Source: Frankiaceae bacterium
GTDB taxonomy: Bacteria; Actinomycetota; Actinomycetes; JAVEEB01
NCBI GenBank assembly: GCA_030840665.1
Contig: JAVEEB010000004.1
Coordinates: forward strand, 1-11,173
Length of the DNA: 11,173 nt
Direction of reading: 5' to 3'
The notes below the pieces were generated by a model, which saw only the letters and a list, made by a program, of their open reading frames with translations, was not told the origin of the DNA and ran no database searches. The translations under genes and the position numbers were made by a program. How positions within the stretch are numbered: position 1 is the stretch's first letter; every line of letters begins with the position of its first letter. Shown piece by piece: positions 1-7,448 of this stretch.

Positions 1-593
1 GCACGGACGACGCGGCGGCCTTCGCGCCGTACCGGGCAACAGTGAACGGCCAGCGACTCGCGATTCTCGGGGCGACGCAGGTCCTCGACGAGGCGTTCAT
101 CACGGCGTGGGCGTCGGGGCCGGCAACTCCCGGATTAGCGAGCGCGAAGCAGGAGAGCAAGCTTCTTGCCGCGGTACGGCGGGCCCGGGCGAGCGCCGAC
201 ACGGTGATCGTCTACCTGCATTGGGGTCGGGAGGGCGCCGCGTGCCCCACGGAACGGCAGCGTTCGCTGGCGCCTCGGCTCATCGCGGCCGGGGCGGATG
301 TCGTCGTGGGATCGCACGCCCACGTGCTTCTCGGCGGCGGCTGGACCGGCGAGGGGGCGTACGTCGACTACGGCCTCGGCAACTTCGTCTTCTACGCGAA
401 CGGCGGCGCCGGGGCGCAAACGGGCGTGCTGGTGCTGACTGTGCAGGGGCGCGCCGTTACGCGGGCGACCTGGAAGCCGGCCGTCATCTCCGGCGGGCGC
501 CCGTTCCCGATCACTGAGGATGCGGCCGACGCAGCGGTTACGAGCTGGGATCTATTGCGTGGCTGCGCCGGCCTGCTCGAGCGACCCAGCTAG
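1..593 (+). CDS. CapA-family metallophosphatase-like protein, C-terminal part (5' truncated by the window)
   Basis: The reading frame is open from the window edge (first full codon at 3) to TAG at 591-593, so the N-terminus lies outside. The frame is uninterrupted through a GTG at 42, and the residues before it (AAAFAPYRAT) continue directly into TVNGQRLAILGATQVLD, so 42 is internal rather than a start. Visible family marks are YLHWG (about 216-227), the GSHAH metal-ligand type motif (309-323) and DYGLGNFVFY (about 366-395). These fit the C-terminal half of the PGA_cap/CapA fold, a calcineurin-like phosphoesterase domain. The family is named after capsule poly-gamma-glutamate synthesis, but many actinobacterial members have no proven substrate, so the name should not be read as proof of a capsule. 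The gene converges on adnB with 55 bp between the stops. Family assignment is firm; the biological role is not. Confidence 0.85.
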   Translation, partial: TDDAAAFAPYRATVNGQRLAILGATQVLDEAFITAWASGPATPGLASAKQESKLLAAVRRARASADTVIVYLHWGREGAACPTERQRSLAPRLIAAGADVVVGSHAHVLLGGGWTGEGAYVDYGLGNFVFYANGGAGAQTGVLVLTVQGRAVTRATWKPAVISGGRPFPITEDAADAAVTSWDLLRGCAGLLERPS

Positions 594-648
594 GACGAGC
601 AGCCGGCGGCGCCAACCCCGTGCGTCCCCCCGCCCTTTCCCCCGCTCG

Positions 649-3600
649 TCACCAGTCCAGCGCCAGCTGATCCTCGTCGACCGGCTTCGCCTGCTTGCCC
701 GTCGAAGCGGCCACCGCGCCGACGCGCGCGCTCGTCGTAGCGTCCCCCGCGATCGCGGGCGCCACGACCGCGGCCGCCACCTTCTCGGCGGGCACCGCCC
801 CGAGCGGGTCCGGGTCAAGCGGGTCCGGGTCGAGCGGGTCCGGGTCGAGCGGGTCCGGGTCAAGCGGGTCCGGCTCGAGCGGGTCCGGCTCAAGCGGGTC
901 CGGCTCAAGCGGGTCCGGCTCAATCGGCACGGCGGCCTCGACTGAGTCGCGCGCATCGTGCGCGTCGGAGTCCGTCGGTTGCCCGGTGAGGAGTCGCTCC
1001 AACCCGTCCGCGTCCAGGAGCTCTGGTCGTACAAGGTCGCCCGTCCGCACGTAGATGAACGCCGCGTTCACTGTGTCGACGGGCACGCCCGCGAGCCCTG
1101 CCCACGCCAGCCGGTACACGGCCAGCTGCCAAGCGGCGGCCGCCATGTCGCGGGGCTTGAGGCCCGTCTTGTAGTCGACGACGTCGAAGCCCTGCTCCGT
1201 CTCGTACACGGCATCGATGCGCCCACGGATGAGCCGCCCGCCGACATTGAGCTCGAACGGCGCCTCGATCGCGTAGGGCCGCAGGTCGCCGTACGGCGTC
1301 GCCGCGAACGCTTCCCTCAACGCGCTCAGCTCGTCGTCGTCGAACGGAATGTCGTCGTCACCCGCGCCCGGCAGGTCATCGGGATCGAACAGGGGGCGCG
1401 ACTCGAACCTGTGCTCCACCCATGCGTGGAAGGCCGTGCCGCGGCGCGCAGCCGAACTCGGCCGGCGCGGCATCGGCCTGGCCAGGTCGGCCGCAAAACT
1501 CTCGGCGGAGGCGGCAAGCGCCACCACTTGGCTCGCCGTCAAGGTGCGCGGCAGGAGCACGTCCCGCGCTCCGGACGAGTCGCGGGCGAGCTCTTCGAGC
1601 AACTTGTCACTGTCCTGCGCCCAGCTGGCCACCAGATGCCGCTCCGCGGCGGACAGCCCGGCCGGCTCCGTCGCAGCCTCCCCGGCCGCCGATCCGAGCG
1701 CCCTTTCGACGAGCGCGGCCGCGTCCCGGCGGCGCGCGAGCGCCGTCTCGTCGTACACGGGAGGCCATTGCACGTCCGGTGTGACGCGGGCGAGCAGCGG
1801 GTTGACCTCGGGCACGTCGATCGCCCAGACCGCGACGTCGCCGCCGCCGTCACCGGCAACGGCGGCGAGTTCCTCGAGGTACGGCGAGACCGCGCTCACC
1901 TCGGTGCGCGTCGCCGACCAGCGATGACCGCTCGCGATGAGCAGGGACTTCGCCCGCGTGACGGCGACATAGGCGAGGCGACGTTCCTCCGACAGTTCCT
2001 GGTCGCGGCAGCGCGCCTTGAACGCGGCGATCCCCTTCGTCGTGAGGTCGGGGTCACCGGGGAGATCCTCACGATCGCCGCGCAGCGCGAACGGCAGGAC
2101 CGCCGCGGCCTTCGTCCACCGCGACCGGCTCTGCCCTGACGGAAAGGTCTTGTCCGCCAGGCAGGGCACGGCCACCACGTCCCATTCGAGACCCTTGGCC
2201 TTGTGGACGGTCAGTAGTTTCACCGTGTCAGCCGTCGAGACGGCGCCGACATCCAGGCCGTTCTCGGCGGTTTCGGCGGCGGCGAGGTACGACAGGAACG
2301 CGGCGAGGTCGGATTCGCCGTCGACGCTCTCGAACCGGGCGGCGTGGTCGGCGAAGGCTGCGAGGTTCGCCGACCGGGCGGCCGCGACCCGGGTGGGCGA
2401 CGCCTCGATCTCGACGTCGAGCCCGATGGCGGAGATGACGCGGGACACGATGTCGACGACGGGGTGCCCGCCCAGTCGCCGCAGCCGGGACAGTTCCGCC
2501 GCCAGCGAGCCGAACCGGTCGACGGCCTCCGCCGAGTACGCCGCCGGGTCGCCGATCTCCGCCAGAGCGTCGGACAGGGCGACGACGTCACACGGGTCGA
2601 CGGAGGCGGTCGCGTCCGCGAGCGCGGCGGCACCGTCAGGGTCGTCGGCCGCACTGACGTGGCTGCGCCCCGTGTCGCACAGCGCGGCTGCCCGGCGACC
2701 GAGCGCCGCGAGATCCCGCGGGCCGATGCGCCACCGTGGGCCGGTGAGCATGCGCACCAGCGCCGCGTTCGCGGTCGGATCGGCAATCGCCTGCAGGACG
2801 GCCACGACGTCGCTGACCTCCGGCATCATCAGCAGCCCGGCGAGGCCGACGACCTCGACCGGGACGTCGCGAGCGACGAGGCGCCGGTGGAACAGGTCGA
2901 AGTCAGTGCGCCGGCGGCAGAGCACCGCGATATCGCGCGGGGACCGGCCGGCAGCGAGCTCCGCGGCCACCTGATCGGCGAGCCATTCCGCTTCGTCCTC
3001 GACGGTGACGTGCAGGGCCACTCGCACGGTGCCCGCGTCGGCGGCCGGCGCGGCCGCCAGGGCGGGCACCTCGACGAGGACCGGGCGGTCGGGGGTCGAC
3101 ACGCGCAGCGGGGCCGACAAGGCATTTGCGGCACGCAGGATGTGCGAGCCGTTGCGGAAGCTCGTCAGCAGGAACTGCGGGCTGCACCGGCCGCCGTCGG
3201 CGAACGCGAAGTGCTCGGGAAAGCGCAGGAGGTTGCCCGCGGACGCGCCGCGCCAGCCGTAGATCGACTGCGAGGGATCACCGACCGCGGTGACCGGGTG
3301 GCCGCCCCCGAAGAGCGCGGCGAGCATCCGGCGCTGGGAGACGCCGGTGTCCTGGTATTCGTCGAGGAAGACGACGGCATAGCGCGCTCGCTCGGCGGCC
3401 ACGACCGGCTCGCACTCCTCCGCGATGCGGGCCGCGAGGGCGACCTGGTCACCGAAGTCGACGGCGTCGAGCAACCGCTTGCGGTCCCGGTACGCCGAGA
3501 CGAGCTGCAGCAACTCATCGCGTTCGCTGGCCGCGGTCGCGACCTCGCGCACCGCGACGGTGGTGTCACCCGAACCGGCCACCTGCGCGCGGATCCGGGC

Positions 3601-4203
3601 GTTGGCGCCGCGCACGTCGTCGATGCCGACAAGGTGCTCGCTCATTTCGGAGTCGAGATCGAGCATGTACTGCGCGACAAAGGGCGTCGTCCACCGCAGA
3701 TGCTCGAACGGACCCTTCGCTGTGCGGGCGACCCGCATCGCGACCTGCCAACGCGCGGCCTCGGTGAGGAGCCTGTTCTGTGGTTCGCGGCCGATACGCA
3801 GGGCGTTGTCGGCCACGAGCTGAGCGGCGTACGCGTGGTACGTCGACACCGTCGGCACATCGTCGGCGAGCAGCGCATCGCCGAGCTCGCGGGGTTCCGA
3901 TTGCACCGCCCGCGCAGCCGCCAGCCGGTTGAGGGCACGGCGGACGCGCTCCCCCAGCTCGGAGGCGGCCTTGTTGGTGAACGTCAGCCCCAGCACGGCG
4001 CTCGGGGCGACGCCGTGGAAGGCGACTGCGTGCACGACCCGCGCAGCGACGACCGTCGTCTTGCCCGAGCCGGCACCCGCGATGACGAGTTGCGGAGCGA
4101 GGGGAGCGGTGATCACCGCGAGCTGCTCGTCGCTGAAAGGCGTTCCGAGCAACTCGGCCAGGTAGTGACCGGCCGCGTCGGGCGTCAGGAAGCCGCCGGT
4201 CAC
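649..4203 (-). CDS. adnB: AdnB-type ATP-dependent helicase-nuclease subunit
   Basis: This is a 1184-residue motor-nuclease. The UvrD-like SF1 helicase motifs are present in order: Walker A AGAGSGKT (42-49), Walker B FLDEYQD (279-285), motif III GDPSQSIYGWRG (308-319), motif V VHKAKGLEW (666-674) and motif VI YVAVTRAK (745-752). The C-terminal RecB-like nuclease shows His926 (TAFHAWVE), Asp997 (GRIDAVY), Asp1010 and Lys1012 (VVDYKTG), Gln1026 and Tyr1030, so both activities look intact. No Fe-S cysteine cluster is seen, unlike AdnA. With AdnA it should form the heterodimer that unwinds and resects double-strand break ends; mycobacterial biochemistry makes AdnB the leading motor. The GTG start overlaps the adnA stop by four bases (GTGA), implying translational coupling. 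The chain looks roughly 80 residues longer than mycobacterial AdnB as I remember it; most of the excess is an EPDPL/DPDPL repeat (1095-1134) and a tail ending QLALDW. Confidence 0.93.
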   Translation of the reverse strand: MTGGFLTPDAAGHYLAELLGTPFSDEQLAVITAPLAPQLVIAGAGSGKTTVVAARVVHAVAFHGVAPSAVLGLTFTNKAASELGERVRRALNRLAAARAVQSEPRELGDALLADDVPTVSTYHAYAAQLVADNALRIGREPQNRLLTEAARWQVAMRVARTAKGPFEHLRWTTPFVAQYMLDLDSEMSEHLVGIDDVRGANARIRAQVAGSGDTTVAVREVATAASERDELLQLVSAYRDRKRLLDAVDFGDQVALAARIAEECEPVVAAERARYAVVFLDEYQDTGVSQRRMLAALFGGGHPVTAVGDPSQSIYGWRGASAGNLLRFPEHFAFADGGRCSPQFLLTSFRNGSHILRAANALSAPLRVSTPDRPVLVEVPALAAAPAADAGTVRVALHVTVEDEAEWLADQVAAELAAGRSPRDIAVLCRRRTDFDLFHRRLVARDVPVEVVGLAGLLMMPEVSDVVAVLQAIADPTANAALVRMLTGPRWRIGPRDLAALGRRAAALCDTGRSHVSAADDPDGAAALADATASVDPCDVVALSDALAEIGDPAAYSAEAVDRFGSLAAELSRLRRLGGHPVVDIVSRVISAIGLDVEIEASPTRVAAARSANLAAFADHAARFESVDGESDLAAFLSYLAAAETAENGLDVGAVSTADTVKLLTVHKAKGLEWDVVAVPCLADKTFPSGQSRSRWTKAAAVLPFALRGDREDLPGDPDLTTKGIAAFKARCRDQELSEERRLAYVAVTRAKSLLIASGHRWSATRTEVSAVSPYLEELAAVAGDGGGDVAVWAIDVPEVNPLLARVTPDVQWPPVYDETALARRRDAAALVERALGSAAGEAATEPAGLSAAERHLVASWAQDSDKLLEELARDSSGARDVLLPRTLTASQVVALAASAESFAADLARPMPRRPSSAARRGTAFHAWVEHRFESRPLFDPDDLPGAGDDDIPFDDDELSALREAFAATPYGDLRPYAIEAPFELNVGGRLIRGRIDAVYETEQGFDVVDYKTGLKPRDMAAAAWQLAVYRLAWAGLAGVPVDTVNAAFIYVRTGDLVRPELLDADGLERLLTGQPTDSDAHDARDSVEAAVPIEPDPLEPDPLEPDPLEPDPLDPDPLDPDPLDPDPLDPDPLGAVPAEKVAAAVVAPAIAGDATTSARVGAVAASTGKQAKPVDEDQLALDW
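652..669 (-). other. Possible sliding-clamp-binding tail (QLALDW) at the AdnB C-terminus
   Basis: The last six residues of AdnB are QLALDW, directly before the TGA stop and preceded by an acidic DED. Known bacterial beta-clamp-binding peptides follow QL(S/D)LF or the hexamer type QLxLxL, are often at an extreme end of a protein, and are usually tethered by a flexible linker. The sequence matches Q, L and L of the hexamer type, with Trp in the last hydrophobic place. The match and its position after a long low-complexity linker are seen directly; clamp binding is inference. Alternatives are a conserved tail used in AdnA-AdnB assembly, or chance. Confidence 0.35.
802..921 (-). repeat. 15-bp tandem repeat, 8 perfect-length units, inside adnB
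   Basis: There are eight contiguous 15-bp units with no spacing errors. On the coding strand each reads GA(G/C)CCGGACCCGCT(T/C). They translate in frame as four EPDPL units (residues 1095-1114) followed by four DPDPL units (1115-1134). Only two of the fifteen positions vary: the third base of codon 1 (E versus D) and the third base of the Leu codon. From N to C terminus the variants are E-CTT, E-CTT, E-CTC, E-CTT, D-CTC, D-CTC, D-CTT, D-CTC. Near identity implies recent unit duplication, and every gain or loss keeps the frame. The product is a stretch of 40 residues with 16 acidic and 16 proline residues, probably extended and unfolded. The array lies beyond the nuclease motifs, so it is not needed for catalysis in any known way. 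Confidence 0.95.
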
Positions 4204-7200
4204 GGGATCACCTGCCCGCCCGCATCCTGAGCCGGGCAGGAACGCCGGAACGAGCAGCGGTCACAACCACCGTGCACGCGCGCCGGAAAACTCTCCGCCA
4301 GCAAGCCGTCCCGCGTCGCAGCGAGCAGCTCGTCGGCCCAACCGACACCATCTAGCGGCGCCTGGCGCTGCACCTTGGGCAGCTCGCCCTTGAGGTTCTG
4401 CCGCAACTGCACGAGCTCGGCGCCGCCGAGGGCAACGGGCCCGCCGAACTGCTCACTCAGGGCGCCCTCGCGGACAGCGATCTGATACATGCCGAGCTGC
4501 GCGTGTTCGCTCATGTCGGCCGCCGAGGGGAGCGACTTGCCCGTCTTGAAATCGACGATGACCGCGTTGCCGTCGTCGTCGCGCTCCACCCAGTCGATGG
4601 ACCCGCGCAGGAGAACGCCGTCGACCTCTGCCGCGAACTCCGCCTCGCTCGCGACCCAGCGATCCGCGTGCCCGGCGTACCAGTTGAGGAAGCGACGAAT
4701 GGCGGCCTCAGCCTCCGCCCGCTCGCGAACGGCCTGCCACTCCGCGTCGAAGGCCAGCCGCGGCCATACCTCGTCCAGCTTCGCCGACAGCACGGTGGCG
4801 ACCGGCGGCAATGCGCCCGTCGCCACGAGCCTGGCGAGGGCGTGCAGGATCAGGCCGAACCCCTGCGACGTGGTCGAGGTCGTGCGGGCCTGGGCCTCGC
4901 GGTCGAGGAACCAGGCGAGGGGGCATTGGCCGTACGCGGACACGGCGGAGCCGGACAACCGCACCGGGACGTCGGGGTCGCGCACGGGATGCGCGCCTGG
5001 CGAGACGTCGACCAGCCCCCACCAGGACGACGGGTGGGCGGCCGCCGACAGCGGTCGCCCATTGGCGTCCGGGGCCGCGAGGCGCGCGAGTTGCCCGGCA
5101 GCCGCCAAGCGCAGCGGTTCGGAGGATCCAGGGTCGACGAGGGCGCGCCGCAACCGCGCGACGAGAGACGCGAGCGACAGCGTCCCGGTGGCGGTCTCGA
5201 CGACCGCGGGCACCTCGATGCCCAACTCTTCAAGGAACCGTGAGGGGCGGTCGCCGTCCTCGTCCGGGGAGCGCACAGCCGTGACCAGCAATCTCGAGCG
5301 CGCCCGCGTGACGGCGACGTAGAAGAGTCGCCGCTCATCCGCGATGAGCTGGGCCGGCGTGGCGGCGCCCACGTCGTCACCGAGCCGGTCGCCCTCGAGG
5401 AGTGACGTGCTGCGCCGCAGGTCGGGCCACACGCCCTCCTGCACCTGGGACACCACGACCAGATCCCATTCGAGGCCCTTTGCGCGGTGCGCCGTGAGCA
5501 ACCGCACGGCGTCACCACCCGCGACGGCGCCCTCGCGCCGCCCCTGGCTCGGGATCTCCTGAGCGTGTAACTCCTCGAGCAGGCCGGCCACACTCGCTCG
5601 CGGCTTGCGCTCCTCCAGCCGCGCGACCGTGTCGAACAGGGCGACCATTGCGTCGAGGTCGCGGTCGGCGGCGCGGCCCTCTGGACCACCGCGGGCGGAC
5701 GCGGCCGACCACCGGCGTGCGAGCCCGCTGGCCTCCCACAGCTGCCACAGCGCGTCCTGCGGCCCCCCGTTGACCAGCGCCGCGCGGGCCCTCGTCAGCA
5801 GCATCGACAGCCGCGTGCCCGGCCGGGCAACAGCGTCCGGCACGCCGATGAGGTCGCCCGGCTCGCGGGCCGCTTCGGCCAGCAACGTCGCGGAGTCGCG
5901 CGCCACGCCGTTGACGTCGGCATCGAGGCGGCGCAGGGCTCGGCCGAGCCGCCGGAGCTGAGCGGAGGTCGCGCCCACGAGCGGCGAAACGAGCAGCGTA
6001 CGAACGGCGTCCGGCGTCAGCTCGCGCTCGTCCGCCGCCGCCGCCAGGGCCAGCAGGAACGGCGTCACCGCGGGATCCCTGGCGACCGGCACGTCGTCCG
6101 ACGCGGTCACCACGGGAACCCCGGCCGCGCTCAGCACCCGCCGGGCAACCGGGACGCTGCGCACGCCGGACCGCACGAGCACGGCCATCCGCCCGTACGA
6201 AATCCCGTCTTCAAGGTGGGCGCGCCGCAGCACGTCGGCCACCGCCGCGAACTCGTCCGTGGCCGTTGCGAACAACCGCACTTCGAGGCGCCCGGGGTCG
6301 ACCCCGGCGCTCGTCAGCCGCCGGTGCGCCAGAACCGCGGCGGCGGGCAGACCCGGCGTCGGGATGCGGCGCGCCACGGCGCGGGAGGCGGCCACGATCG
6401 TGTCGCCGAAGCGGCGCGAGGTGCCCAGGGCCAGCACCGGTGCCCGCTCGCCGGCCAGGGTCGGAAAGCGGTCGCGGAACTCCAGGATGCCGCGCACATC
6501 AGCGCCGCGGAACGCGTAGATGGCCTGATCCGGGTCGCCGACCACCGTCAGGTCTCCCCCGCGGCCCACCAACGCGGCGAGGAGCGACTCCTGAGCCGGG
6601 TCCGTGTCCTGGTACTCGTCGACGAACACGGCCCGGTACCGCCCGCGCACGTCAGCCAGGATGGCTGGATCGGCGAGCAGGATCAGCGCCCGGCGCACCA
6701 GGTCCGCGTAGTCCATCTCACCGCGGATGCCGAGCACGTCGATGTATTCGCCGAAGAACTCCGCGGCCGCGGCCCAGTCGTCACGCCCGGCCAGCGACGC
6801 CAGACGATCGACGTCGCCGGGGTCGAGCCCGCGTTCCCGGGCGCGGTCGAGGAGGTTCGCCACCTCGCGCGCCATCCCGGCTGTGCGCAGCGCCTCGGTG
6901 AAGCGGGGTGGCCAGTGCGCCGAGCCCTCGCCCGCCGCGTCGCCCGCCAGGAGCTCGGAGATGCGCCCGAGCCGCTCGGGGCCGCTGAGCAGCCGCGGCG
7001 ACCCGCCCTCGTCGTAGGCGGTGACGAGCGCCAGGCACCACGCGTGGAACGTCCACGCGCTCGGGTCGGCGATCGTGCGCCCGAGGCGCCCCGCGATGCG
7101 CTCCCGCAGCTCGCCGGCGGCCTTGCGGCTGAACGTCAGCACCAGCACCTCGCCCGGCGCCGCGCCCCGCCGCACCCGCTCGACGACGGCCTCGACCAGG

Positions 7201-7349
7201 GTCGTGGTTTTGCCCGTGCCCGGGCCAGCCAGCATGAGCAGCGGCCCGCCGGCGTGCGCCACCACCGAACGCTGCGCCTCGTCGAGCTGCGGCGCGACGA
7301 CGGGCGGCAACTGCTCCCGAACGAGCCGGTACGGCGTGGCGGTGCTCAC
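4200..7349 (-). CDS. adnA: AdnA-type helicase-nuclease subunit with Fe-S cluster motif
   Basis: This is a 1049-residue UvrD-like motor fused to a RecB-like nuclease. Motifs in order are Walker A GPGTGKTT (42-49), Walker B VFVDEYQD (241-248), motif III GDPDQAIYAFRG (271-282), motif V TAHRAKGLEWD (619-629) and motif VI YVAVTRAR (677-684). The nuclease shows His836, Asp919 (GSIDWVE), Asp933 and Lys935 (IVDFKTGK), Gln951 and Tyr955. Cys809 (YGQCPLAWF) together with Cys1029, Cys1032 and Cys1038 (GGCDRCSFRRSCP) form the split four-cysteine pattern of AddB/AdnA-type 4Fe-4S nucleases. Partnered with AdnB it resects double-strand break ends in the cytoplasm. The GTG at 7349 is the first ATG/GTG in frame: a stop lies upstream at 7389-7391. 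A GGAAGG precedes the start by 11 bases. Length and motif set fit the mycobacterial protein (about 1050 residues). It is the first gene of the adnA-adnB operon. Confidence 0.94.
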   Translation of the reverse strand: MSTATPYRLVREQLPPVVAPQLDEAQRSVVAHAGGPLLMLAGPGTGKTTTLVEAVVERVRRGAAPGEVLVLTFSRKAAGELRERIAGRLGRTIADPSAWTFHAWCLALVTAYDEGGSPRLLSGPERLGRISELLAGDAAGEGSAHWPPRFTEALRTAGMAREVANLLDRARERGLDPGDVDRLASLAGRDDWAAAAEFFGEYIDVLGIRGEMDYADLVRRALILLADPAILADVRGRYRAVFVDEYQDTDPAQESLLAALVGRGGDLTVVGDPDQAIYAFRGADVRGILEFRDRFPTLAGERAPVLALGTSRRFGDTIVAASRAVARRIPTPGLPAAAVLAHRRLTSAGVDPGRLEVRLFATATDEFAAVADVLRRAHLEDGISYGRMAVLVRSGVRSVPVARRVLSAAGVPVVTASDDVPVARDPAVTPFLLALAAAADERELTPDAVRTLLVSPLVGATSAQLRRLGRALRRLDADVNGVARDSATLLAEAAREPGDLIGVPDAVARPGTRLSMLLTRARAALVNGGPQDALWQLWEASGLARRWSAASARGGPEGRAADRDLDAMVALFDTVARLEERKPRASVAGLLEELHAQEIPSQGRREGAVAGGDAVRLLTAHRAKGLEWDLVVVSQVQEGVWPDLRRSTSLLEGDRLGDDVGAATPAQLIADERRLFYVAVTRARSRLLVTAVRSPDEDGDRPSRFLEELGIEVPAVVETATGTLSLASLVARLRRALVDPGSSEPLRLAAAGQLARLAAPDANGRPLSAAAHPSSWWGLVDVSPGAHPVRDPDVPVRLSGSAVSAYGQCPLAWFLDREAQARTTSTTSQGFGLILHALARLVATGALPPVATVLSAKLDEVWPRLAFDAEWQAVRERAEAEAAIRRFLNWYAGHADRWVASEAEFAAEVDGVLLRGSIDWVERDDDGNAVIVDFKTGKSLPSAADMSEHAQLGMYQIAVREGALSEQFGGPVALGGAELVQLRQNLKGELPKVQRQAPLDGVGWADELLAATRDGLLAESFPARVHGGCDRCSFRRSCPAQDAGGQVIP
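4209..4213 (-). promoter_or_regulatory. Ribosome binding site of adnB
   Basis: AGGTG lies 5 bases before the GTG at 4203-4201, inside the last codons of adnA. It supports the overlapping GTG as the true start, which also places the Walker A motif at the usual distance (42 residues) from the N-terminus. Confidence 0.6.
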
Positions 7350-7360
7350 GGTGAGACGGA

Positions 7361-7366
7361 CCTTCC
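7361..7366 (-). promoter_or_regulatory. Ribosome binding site of adnA
   Basis: GGAAGG is the only Shine-Dalgarno-like element before the GTG at 7349, with an 11-base spacer, slightly longer than optimal. It supports this start because no other ATG/GTG is available before the upstream in-frame stop. Confidence 0.5.
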
Positions 7367-7413
7367 GGGAGGTGGGGGACGAACTCCATCAGACCACGCC
7401 GCACGGACAGAAT

Positions 7414-7446
7414 CCGGCCGTACGGAGCCGGCCGTCCGGAGCCGGG
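7414..7446. repeat. 14-bp imperfect tandem repeat between the HTH regulator gene and adnA
   Basis: CCGGCCGTACGGAG (7414-7427) is followed at once by CCGGCCGTCCGGAG (7428-7441), one mismatch, and then CCGGG (7442-7446) as a partial third copy. The units contain short self-complementary pieces (CCGTACGG, CCGGCC), so the RNA could fold into small GC-rich hairpins. The array sits just after the TAG of the regulator gene and about 65 bp before adnA, where a terminator for one or an operator for the other could lie. There is no T-run, so a classical terminator is not supported. I could not identify a convincing -35/-10 pair for adnA in this 99-bp gap. Confidence 0.7.
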
Positions 7447-7448
7447 CT

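Noticed and set aside
594..650. GACGAGC (594-600) and GCTCGTC (644-650) as an inverted repeat between the convergent capA-like and adnB genes.
   Set aside because: The 7-bp arms are separated by 43 bases and no T-run follows, so this is too weak to call a terminator.
695..1054. A plus-strand frame encoding a Ser-Gly (SGSGS) repeat protein over the adnB minisatellite.
   Set aside because: It is the antisense reading of the 15-bp repeat. The minus frame is continuous with the AdnB nuclease domain.
2344..4230. A 628-codon open frame on the plus strand across adnB.
   Set aside because: Same shadow effect: no family motifs, and the minus-strand frame carries every helicase motif of the region.
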